A stretch of DNA of 64,000 nt from Prodigiosinella confusarubida (GTDB taxonomy: Bacteria > Pseudomonadota > Gammaproteobacteria > Enterobacterales > Enterobacteriaceae), in NCBI RefSeq assembly GCF_002847015.1, contig NZ_CP025085.1, forward strand, positions 2,232,001 through 2,296,000. Direction: 5' to 3'. The position numbers were made by a program, and so were the translations under genes. Below are positions 50,067-62,000 of the stretch, one piece after another. The notes beneath the pieces are model-generated. The model saw only the letters and a program-made list of their open reading frames with translations, ran no database searches and had not been told where the DNA came from. The first letter of the stretch is position 1. Each line of letters opens with the position of its first letter.

Positions 50067-53000
50067 ATGGATAAAATAAACGCTGGTCATCTTCTTGATA
50101 GCCTGTTCGCAAGCGCAAAAAGTGAAAAAGGGATGTTACTGTATGACAGGTTTTTGCAACCACGCTTTATTTCTTACGCGCAGTTATTACGGGATGCCAG
50201 TGTGCTTTGCCAAAGCCTTGGGTGTCGTGGCGTCCCCAAAGATTCACAGGTCATTATCCAATTAAGCGATAACCTGCAATTTCTTACCTCGTTTTGGGCC
50301 TGCCTGCTGGGTGGTTACGTGCCGGTTCCGTTATCCTGCGTGGCCAGTAGTGAAGCGGCAAAAAAGTTATGGCAGGTTTTCCAACAGAGTGAACGTCCCG
50401 TTATCCTCACCGGCCTATTACAACGAGAAAATATTGCTACATTTCTTGGTGAGCGATGTGAGCCACAGGACATTGAACGTATCCGTAAAGCGGTGCTGAT
50501 AGTTGATGAACTGGTAGCTAATAGCCCATCGGACGGCGTTATCTTCCCAGACAACCATCGGCAGAAAACCGCGTTTATACAGTATTCATCTGGTTCCACC
50601 GGTGAACCGAAGGGCGTGGTACTGAGCCATGAAAATGTGCTCAGTAATATCAAGGACATCGGCGAAAGAATACGCATTACCGAGCAGGACAAGACGCTCA
50701 GTTGGCTGCCTTTAAGCCATGACATGGGGCTGATTGGCTTTCACCTGGTTCCACTGGTATTTGGTTGCGATCAAGTCATTATTGAAACAGCCAACTTTAT
50801 TCGCCGCCCGGCTTGTTGGCTCGAACTTGTCAGTCAAACTCGCGCCAGTATTACCGTTTCCCCCAACTTTGGTTTGAAACATCTATCCAAGCAGGTGCCG
50901 CCAGAGAAAATAAGCCCGTTGCAATTGGCGTCTTTACGGCTGGTATTTAACGGTGCCGAATCGATTTCTTATCAGGTGTGCCGCGACTTTCTAGCGGTAT
51001 ATGAAGATCATGGATTAAATGCAGACTGTCTGTTTCCTGTATACGGACTGGCAGAGGCCAGCCTGGCGGTTACCTTCCCTCAACCCGGCGCCAGCCTGAC
51101 GGTCACTACGTTTTTGCGAGAAAGCCTGGTGCCAGGGCAAACGGCAATTGCCCTGTCTGGGACAGAAAACCAAGAGCGTCATGATGCAATCACCCTGGTG
51201 GCGGTGGGCACGCCGCTTGCCGGTTGTCGTGTGAATATTATTTCGCCGCAGGAACACGTCTGTGCCGATGGACAGGTGGGCTACATTGCAATCAAAGGTA
51301 AAAATGTGACCCGTGGTTATTACCGAGCGGAAAAAGCCTTGGGCAACAAGTACGGCTTGAATACTGGAGATCTCGGTTTATTTTATCAAGGCCAACTCTA
51401 TATTACCGGGCGAGCCAAAGAGTTATTTTCAATCAATGGGCAAAATTATTACTCAACTAATCTTGAGCAGTACATTGAGTCATTGGCTATCCAAGGGGCA
51501 GAGCATACTGCCGTTGTGGGCGTAATAAATGCGCAGGGCCAAGAGGAGGTTATTTGTTTTGTGCGCTTCAAAGGCGCACCGGCTGACTTTATCCCGTTGC
51601 GCCGCGAAATATCCGCCGCTATTGCGGAAGCGTTTCATATGGAAATCTCCCATATTCTGCCAGTAAAACAGTTGCCAAAAACCACCAGTGGGAAATTAAA
51701 ACGCACACTGTTGCAGCAACAATATCTCAATGGGCAGTTCGCCGATATTATCCAAAACCAGCACGATGCTGATGAGCGTTCGAGCCATAAATATACCCCT
51801 CAGCAGATCGCAGAGTCGATTTTATCGTTATTCAAATCATTGCTCAGTGAACAATCGATCGCTATAGATGATAATTTCTTAGAGATTGGTGGTGATTCAG
51901 CCTTGGCATTACGCTTAAAAACCCGCCTCAGCCAACGGTTTTCCATCGAATTGGAGGACAGCGTATTATTCAAATACCCAACCATTCGTGCCCTTAGCCA
52001 TTTTATCTGGCAACGATTGACGGGAAATAGCGAGGAACAACCGCCAGCCGCAAATGGCCCAACGCGCGATACCGTTCAGGATATTGCCATCATCGGCATC
52101 TCGTGCCGGTTTCCCGGTGCCAGGAACAGTGAAGAATTCTGGCACAACCTGAGCAACGGAGTGGACAGTGTCAGCCATTTCAGCCAACAAGAGCTTGCGG
52201 ACAGCGGTATTCCTGAGCAGTGGCTTGCCAGGGAGAACTACATCCGAGCAAAAGGAATTATCGACGACAGCGACTATTTTGCTGCCGGATTCTTCAATTA
52301 TTCACCTTCAGAGGCGGAGAAACTGGATCCGCAAATGCGTTTTCTGCATGAATGTGCCTGGGAAGCGTTTGAGTATGCAGGATATGATCCGATTAACTAT
52401 GCTGGTCCGATTGGCGTCTATGTGGGAGCTTCACCCAATCCTGCATGGCAGGCCAAATGGCAATCCGAAGGCTCGCAGGATGCCCGGCATTTTCTGGATA
52501 CCCAGTCGGCGGACAAGGATTTTTCCGCTACCAGGCTCTCCTACAAATTAAACCTCACGGGCCCCAGCGTCACCCTGTATACCGCTTGTTCCACCGGTCT
52601 GGCGGCGGTAGAGATGGCCTGCCAGGGGTTGCTGTCCGGTAGCTGTGAGATGGCGCTCGCCGGTGCGGCTTCGGTATTGCTCCCCATAAAGCGCGGTTAT
52701 TTTTACCAGCCGGGGATGCTATTTGCTCAAGATGGCGTTAATCGTAGTTTTGATGCCAAAGCCAGCGGCAGCGTTTTCAGTGATGGTGTTGGCCTGGTGC
52801 TGCTAAAGAAACTGGATCGGGCACGGCAGGACAACGACAATATTCTGGCCGTGATCAAAGGCATCGCGATTAACAATGACGGGCAGGGAAAGGCAGGATA
52901 TACCGCACCGTCCATGCAGGGGCAGGCGCAGGTGATCTCGGCGGCGTTGCAACTCTCTGCGGTGGATGCCGAAACCATCAGCTATGTTGAGACGCACGGC

Positions 53001-56000
53001 AGCGCCACACCACTGGGGGATAGCATTGAGATTGATGCGCTCAAGCAAGCCCTGGATCGGCCAGGAAACGTCACTCTGCCCCAGTGCGTGCTGGGTTCAG
53101 TAAAAAGCCAGGTCGGGCATATGAATACCGCCGCCGGTATTGGTGGTTTGATTAAGGTGGTGCTGATGTTGCAGCACCGTCAACTGCCCGCCAACTTGCA
53201 CGTCAACCAGGTCAATCCAAATTTACAGTTGGAGAACAGCCGTTTCTATATCAACCAGCAACATCGCCCCTGGCAGGGCAGTGTGTTGCGTGCTGGCGTC
53301 AGCTCTTTTGGTATCGGTGGAACTAACGTCCATGCCATTCTGGAGCAGGCGCCCGTTGCGACCTGCAACACCGAACCAACACGACCGTTGCTGTTTTTGC
53401 TGACGGCCAAGACGGCACAGGAGCTGGGTGCGCTAAAAGCGCGCATGCTGCAGTATATCAGCCAACAACCTTCTGCGTTGCTGGCCGATATTGCCTATAC
53501 CCTACAGGTAGGCAGACATCATTTCCCCTTCAGAAGCTGTTTTATTTGCCAGACCAGGCAGGAGGTCCAAGACTATTTGTCAGGGGTACTGCCAGCCCGT
53601 CAACAACAAGTAACGGACGCTAAAATCCATCAGGTGCAGGGCCAATTAGAGCAGACGTTACTCTCGGCATCGGGCACACCGGCTTTCGCGGAGCAGTTGC
53701 AGCAGTTGGCAACGGGATGGCTGGCCGGTGCCCGCATCGATTGGTCCTTATTGTACTCAAATCAACAACATCGGCGTCTGCCTTTACCCACCTATCCCTT
53801 CAGCCGTGAATGTTATCCGCTCACACTAGAGGTTCCGGCGAGCCATGCAGAGAATGCGAAACAAACCTCGGTGCCGCAAAGTATCGATATTTATTGCTAT
53901 TACCCGGAGTGGCGGCTGGCAGAACAAACTGCGCCACAACCGGATGCCTCCCTGTTGGCAGACGGGGTAATACTCATTACCCAGCCAACGACGCTTGCCA
54001 CCATGTTGGAAAATGGTCTGAAGGATATCGGCGTAAAAAGCCTGGTGCTGGCACAGGACAGCCTGGTCACTGAGGCGGATTACGACAACGCTTTCGCCCG
54101 CATTATTGCCGAGCAGGGGCATTTACCCAAGCTTATCGTGCATCAGGCCAATATCGTTGAAAACCCGCTGACAGAGCAGGACAGCTATCAACGGTTTATC
54201 TCAGCTTACCAGCGGGTTTGTTTACTGTTCAAAGCGTTGCAACCGTTGTGCCATGAGCACCAGCTACAAGTGCTGTTGCTCAGTAACAGCCTGGCGGATG
54301 AGTTTGATTTTTCCCCCGAGCTGGCCGCCATCTCCGGGCCGTTACAGGCCATTCACCCAGAGGCGGGGAATATACACACCGGCGTATTGGAAATTGACTG
54401 GCCACAACCAACAGCCCAGGTTGCCGAACAGCTAAAACAGCAGTTACTGGTGGAAATTACCCGGCCGTTCGACAACAGCGGACAAAAAATTCTGTTGCGC
54501 GGCCAACAGCGTTGGCTGCCACAGCTAAGAGAGATGATTACGCCGGAATATAATGCCGCTGTTCCAGGGCTGAAAAAACGGGGAGTTTACGTCATTCTGG
54601 GTGGATTAGGCGGGGTTGGTTATGCATTAGCGCAGTATTTGGCGCAACAATGGCAAGCCACCCTGATATTGATCGGTAAGACGCCGTTACCGCAAGCGGC
54701 GCAATGGGATACCTGGTTAACTGACCACGGCCACGACGATCGTATCAGTATCAAGATTCGCCAGGCACAACGGCTACGGGGATTGGGGGCCACGCTATGG
54801 ACACTGAATGCCGATCTGGCAGATCCTCGCCAGATAACAGACGTATTTAGTCAAATTTATGGTCGTTATCCCCAGATTCAGGGGGTGATTCATGCTGCCG
54901 GCGTTGCGGACGGTGCGCTAATCGTCAACCGTCGGCTTGACGCTGACCGTGCATTCTTTTCCAGCAAGGTTCAGGGGACGCTGGCGCTATCCCGGATACT
55001 GCAATCTGCGCCGCCGGATTTCCTGTTATTCTGTTCTTCTATCGCCGCCGTTTTGAACTTGCCGGGGCAGGCTGCTTATATCTCGGCCAATAATTTCATT
55101 GATGATTTCTGTCGCTACTTTTCTCAGCGGATCGTCAGTAAAGTCGTTGCTGTCAATTGGGATCACTGGCGCGATCTTGAATATTCCACTTTCAATCAGC
55201 ACGATATTTTCAACCGTATTAGCGAGCAGCGGGTCGGTTTAAGCGCCGCGCAGGCGGGGCAGGCATTATTACGAGCATTGGCGGCAGAACAGTCCCAGAT
55301 CGTCATCTGCGCCGCTCCCTTTTCCACCAGACAGGCGCAAATTCAGCAGGTTATCAACGCCGTCACGAGCCATTCTCAGGTTAATATCCGTCCAAGGCCG
55401 ACGCTGAATGTCAACTATGTAGCCCCTGGCTCTCACGAAGAACAACGGCTAGCGACGATTATTCAGAAGTTCACTGGGTTGCAACAGGTTGGCATACATG
55501 ACAACTACTTTGAGTTGGGGCTGACGTCGCTGGATATTTTCCAGATCAACCAAAACCTGATGCTGCAATTGGGCAGAGAGTTGCCCATTACCGCATTTTA
55601 TACTTACCCGACAATACGGCTTTACGCCAATTTTCTGACCAGCAATGAAGCACCACTTGCTCCGCCAATCCACCGGTCGACACCGCCTCATGCCGAGGCC
55701 GGCGGCGGCATCGCCATCATCGGTATGGCTGGGCGGTTCCCCGGCGCAGGCAATGTCGAGGCATACTGGCAAAATCTGCTTGCCGGTATTGAATCCGTGC
55801 AATTTTTCTCACGAGAATCACTGTTGGCCGCAGGTATCGACCCGCTGTTATTGGACGATCCAAACTATGTTAGTGCCAAAGGCTATCTGGCCGATACCGA
55901 CTGCTTCGATCACGAGTTTTTTGGGTTTTCGCCCAGGGAAGCGCAAGTGCTGTCGCCACAGGTGAGACTGACTTATGAGTGCGTCTGGAGTGCGCTGGAA

Positions 56001-59000
56001 AATGCCGGGTATCCGCCAGACAGTCACGAATTGTCCATCGGCTGCTTTTTGGGGGCGTCACACAATACCTATTGGGAAGAGCAGGTCAAACACTCTGCCG
56101 AAGGCGACAGTCTGGGCGAGTTTGTCAGCACGTTGCTCAGCCACAAAGCGTTTATGGCGACCCGAATCGCCCACAAACTCAACCTGAATGGCCCGGCCAT
56201 CAACCTGTTTACCGGTTGCTCCACCTCGGCAGTTACGGTACATCAGGCTTGTCAAAGCCTGATGGCGGGCGAATGTGACATGGCGGTAGCGGGCGGGGTA
56301 TCGGTGGAGTTCCCTGTCATCTCTGGGTATCTCTATCAGCCAGGTATGTTGTTTTCTCAGGATGGCCATTGCCGTTCTTTTGATGAACAGGCTTCTGGTT
56401 CCTGTTTTGGCGATGGTGTGGGCATTGTGGTGCTCAAACCGTTGCATCAGGCGCTAGCCGATGGTGATGTTATCACGGCGGTGATCAAAGGTTCGGCGAT
56501 TAATAACGATGGTGCAATGAAAGTAGGTTATACCGCCCCCAGTGTTAAAGGGCAGGCGGCGGTTATTGCCAAAGCGCAGCACAATGCCGGTATTGTGCCC
56601 GATAATATCGGCTATGTTGAAACGCACGGTAGTGGGACCCCGGTCGGCGATCCTATTGAACTGACTGCATTAAATTCCGTTATCCCACGGCATTCCGATA
56701 CGGAAGCGCCTTGTTATATTGGCAGCGTGAAAAGCAACATCGGCCATTTAAATACCGCTTCCGGCATCGCGGCACTGATCAAAACGGCCAAAATTATTCA
56801 GACCGGGGAGATCCCGCCCAGCCTGCATCTGACACAACTTACCTCCAGATTTGATTTTGCCAATAGCAGGCTGACAGTGTGTACGCAGCGGACACTATGG
56901 CCAAAGATTGCAGGCCCAAGACGAGCCGGTGTCAGTTCGTTTGGTATTGGCGGTACCAATGTCCATCTGCTGCTTGAAGAGGCACCACCGCAGATTGCTG
57001 CCCCGACGCAAGAGAAGGCTGGTTGTCTGCATCTTCTGCTGTTGCAGGCGAAAAACTTATCGGCATTACGGCAAATGGGGGCTCAACTTATTACCTTTTT
57101 GCAGCAGCAATCCGTTTGTCTGGCGGATCTGGCCTATAGCCTACAGGTGACCAGAACGCCGATGCCATGGTGCAGAATGGTCATTTGTCACGACAGGCAG
57201 GATGCCATTTCGCAGCTGCGGCAGGAATGGGAAACGCTGGAATTCATCAGGCAATGTGAAGACAGGTTTTACGTTTCTGTCCCCAGTACTGCCAGAACGG
57301 AAAACGCCATCGATCTTATGTTGTACCACCGTAATCTGCGGCAAGAGACCGAGCAAGTTCCTCGCTTACGGCAGTGTTTGCAAACCTTGCAACAGCAGGT
57401 GGGTGCAACCTTTCGGTTACCGTCAGCATCAAGTATTGGCCGCCAAATCCTGCCGTTACCCACTTATCCATTTGCACGTATAAGCCACTGGCTGGGAGCA
57501 CAGCCAGCCGTTTCGCTAAAAGCAGAAAATGTAGAACAAACGCACAGTTACACGCCAATGTGGCTGGCTGACGGGGCCGTGACCGCCTGCGAAGGGGAAG
57601 GGTGTTGTTTATTGCTGTGCCAGCAGCAAGGGTTGCAAGGAAGCAACTTGCAGCAACGGCTATGGGCGAGCGGTATGCAATCGTTGTTGGTGACCCATGG
57701 TGAGAAAGCTGGGCAAGACTCGGACGATAGTTTTACCGCCTGCTTTAGCGATGTACAGCAATTGACGGCCTGTTTTCGCAGACTGAAGCAGGCATCGCGG
57801 CTACCGAGGACCGTGGTGCACTATGGCTCTGGTGAAAATAGCGAGGACGCCCAGAAAGCATTATCAGGGCTGGTCAATATCATCCGGGCTTACAAGGCGG
57901 TAGACGGCGACGCAGAGCTGAAGCTGTTAATCATTACGCAATATCTTTACAGCGATAAAGGTGGCAGTGAATCGGCTTGTCAGGCGGTTAAAACCGGCTT
58001 TGCGCGGGTCATCAATCAGGAATACCGGGACATTCATTGCCAGCTTGTCGATTTTGAATCTGACAAGGTAGCCGATATTGCCGCTGGCCTGCTGTTTGAA
58101 CTGGCTAACCCAAGCGGCCAGGTTATTGTGCTTTACCGCGAAGCACAGCGCTGGTTAGCGCACTGGCAGTCCAGCAGGTTAACCGGCCAGCAGTCCCCTG
58201 GCTTCCGCCAGGGTGGGGTCTATTTGATAACCGGGGGATTAGGCAATATTGGCTTCGCTTTGGCACTGCGCTTAATTCATAAGTTTCAGGCAAAAATCGT
58301 CATTATTACGCGTTCCGACGGGCTCAGTGACTATCAGCAACAACAGTTGTCGGGCAAGCAAAATAATCTATTGATCTGCCAGGGGTCCTGTGCCAACCCG
58401 GATCAGTTGCAACAGTCAGTCACTGAGGCCGAGCAGGTTTTTGGTCCGATCCAGGGTGTTATTCACGCCGCTGGCTGGGCGAGCGAAGAGTCGGTCAGTG
58501 TTATTGAGAATATGGATGAGGCGTTCATCCGACGCCATTTCAATGCCAAAGTGGCAGGAACGCAGGCGTTGGTTCAGATATTCGCTGACAAGTCGCTGGA
58601 TTTTTGTCTGTTGATGTCATCGATCTCCGCACAGTTAGGCGGGATTGGCATGGCGGCCTATGCCGGTGTTAATCACTATCTGGATTGCATGGCCCGTTAT
58701 CAGAGGAGTAAGGGGCTCCCCTGGATAAGCGTGAACTGGGATCGGTGGCAAGGCGCCAGAGGCTGGAACAATGCCTATTTAAAACGGGTGTTGGGGGAGC
58801 GGCAAATAGCCGTTGAACATGGGTTGGATTGCATTGAGCACATTGTGCAGAACACGGCAAATTGCCAGCTACTGGTGTCCGGCAAAGATGTGCTTGGGCA
58901 ACTCAATACTCAGAACCACATTTCCATCGCGTCGGCGACAGTGGCCGACGAAACCAACGGCTTACCGTTACGGGTCAAGGACAGAACCCATCTCAATAGC

Positions 59001-62000
59001 CGGTTTGTCGACGCCCGAAACCCGCTGGAACGGTTGATCACTGATGTTTTCGAGGAGCACTTCGGTTTTAGCGGCATCAGTATCCATGATAATTTCTTTG
59101 ATTTGGGGGCCTCCTCCGTGGATTTGGTGCGGCTGCACCTGAAGCTCAACAAGCGGGTAGATACGCCGCTGACGATTGCCAACTTTCTCAACTATCACAG
59201 CATTTATACGTTAGCGCGATTTATTGAAGGGGATGCGGCAACTGACGAGCCTCAACTGTCTGGCGATGACCCAGAACCAAACGCTGATGAAAGCACCAAG
59301 CCGGGGGATAGTACCCCTCCGTCCGTAGCCGACGAAATGGATATCGCCATCATCGGTATGGCGGCTCAATTTCCTGGCGCACCAAACATTGATACATTCT
59401 GGCAAAACCTGCTGGCGGGCGTCGAATCTATCAGCCGATTCAGCCCGCAGGAATTGCGCAGCGCTGGCGTGCCGGAATCCTTGACTCGTGATCCCAGCTA
59501 TGTTCCGGCCAGAGGCATACTGCCGGAGTCCCAGTCGTTTGATGCTGCATTCTTTGGCTACAGCTTCAAAGAGGCGCAAACGATGGACCCGCAAACCCGC
59601 GTAATGCATGAATGCGCCTGGCGAGCCCTGGAGCATGCCGGTTACGATCCACAGGGCTATGCAGGAAAAATTGGCTTATATGCCGGAGGGGGGCCGCATC
59701 CCTATTGGTCGTCTGTTTACTCATCCGCTGTGGTCAGGTCTGATAAACCCTCTGAACAATACGCCACAGTACAGCTCTCTGATAAAGATTTCTCCGCCAG
59801 CCGTATCGCCTACAAACTCGGTCTGAAGGGCAATACCCTCAGCGTTTTTACTGCCTGCTCGACCGGGTTGGTCGCGGTACATCTGGCAGCCAGTAGCCTG
59901 TTGCAAGGGGAATGCGATATGGCGCTGGCCGGTGGCGCTTCGGTGTGGTTGCCACAGAAGATGGGCTATTTACACGAACAGGGCATGATACTGTCAGCTG
60001 ACGGGCACCACCGGGCGTTTGACGCGCAGGCTTCTGGGTCTGTTTTTAGTGATGGCGTCGGCGTCGTATTACTAAAAAAACTGACCAGGGCCATTGCCGA
60101 CGGCGATTCAATCCACTGTGTGATTAAAGGTACAGCAATCAATAATGATGGTAACCGTAAGTTGGGATACACGGCGCCCAGCGTGGAAGGCCAGGTCGAG
60201 GTAATCAACGGGGCGTTAGCCAGAGCGCACATCACGCCGGCACAGTTAAACTATATCGAAACACATGGCAGCGCCACATCGTTGGGCGATGTGGTGGAAA
60301 TTGAAGCATTGAAAAAAGTTTTTGCTGGCGATAATAACGTTGGTGCTGCTTGCGTATTGGGCGCGGTGAAAAGCAATATTGGCCATACCAACAGTGCTGC
60401 TGGTATGGCCGGCTTGATTAAAACGGCCCTGGTACTGAAATACCGCCAAATTCCACCCACCCTCCACTTTCACGAGCTTAATCCCAATATCAATTTGCAA
60501 GACGGTCGGTTACAGATAAATTCGACCTTGCAGCCGCTGTCAGGCGGCGTGACGTCCTGTTTCGCCGGGGTGAGCGCCTTCGGTATCGGTGGTACCAACG
60601 CACATGTGATTTTGCAGGGATACGAAGATCGCACTGTTACGGCAGACAGCGCCGGCCCCTGGTTATTGCCGTTGTCAGCCAAATCACCTTCGGCTTTGGC
60701 CGCTGCCAGCGCTAGCCTGGGTGATTATTTGCAGCAGAACCCGGCGATTAATATGGCCGATGTAGCTTATACATTGCAGGTTGGTCGTCCGCATTTTGCA
60801 TATCGCACTACGGTGATGTGCCACTCTCTTCAGGAAGCGATTGACGCATTTACCGGTACCGGGGCTGGGAACATATTGTCAGGCCATTGCAAACGGGGTC
60901 CGCAGGCGATCGCTTTTATGCTGCCCGGGCAAAGTGCGCAATACATCAATATGGGAAGGGCGTTGTATGACCGGGAGCCGCTATTTCGGCAGGTGATGGA
61001 TGCCTGCTTTAGCCACTATCAGACAATGACTGGCGAGGATATCGCTGAGGTGCTCTATCCGGCGCATCATGATATCGTCGCCTTGACCAACACTGCGCTG
61101 AGTCAGCCATTGTTGTTTATGTTTGAATATGCGCTTGGCCAACTGTTGATCGGCAAGGCTATCCGGCCTTCGTTGCTTATTGGCTATAGTTTTGGTGAAT
61201 ATGCAGCGGCCTGTATTGCGGGTGTATTCAGCTACCAGGATGCGCTGGATCTGATCATTATCCGTGGACGGCTGATGCAACTCATGCCGGCAGGTAAAAT
61301 GCTCAGCACGACGCTGGCAAAAGAGCAGCTTATTCCGCTGTTAAGCGGTTCGTTATCCATTGCCATCGAGAATCCATCCAGTCTGATCGTCAGCGGTCTT
61401 GAAGCCGACGTGCTGAAACTGGAAAAGGCGCTTAAAACACAGCGTTGTTTTTGCTTCCCGGTAGATATCCATCATCTGGCGCATTCCCCGCTACTGAAAA
61501 AAATACTGCCAGCGTTCAAGGCGGCGTTGGCTAACGTTCGTTTTCATGCGCCACAGATACCCTATATTTCCAACGTAACCGGTAAGCGGGTGACTGCCGA
61601 GCAGGCAACGAGCAGCGATTTTTGGTGCCAACATCTTACGCAGACGGTGAAATTCAGCCAGGGGCTGGATTGTTTGCTCGAACAGGTTGAGGGAGTGGCG
61701 CTTGAGCTAGGCCCAGGGCACGATTTGAGTGTCTTGCTGCGTTCTAAAGCGCCAACGGCCACTCGGCTTGTGGCCATCAATCTGGTGGCTAACAAACATG
61801 AAGCCGTCGATAGCTATGGGTACTTTCTGGCAAAAATTGGCCAGATGTGGTTGCACGGCGGCGTTGAAGACTGGCAGATACTTCATTGCGAAGCGAGAAA
61901 ACGCATTCCACTGCCGGGATATATATTTGAAAAACAGTTTTTCCCACTTGAGCCGTCTATTTTGTCAGAAACCGCTTGGCAGGGCGTCACCAAGACGATC

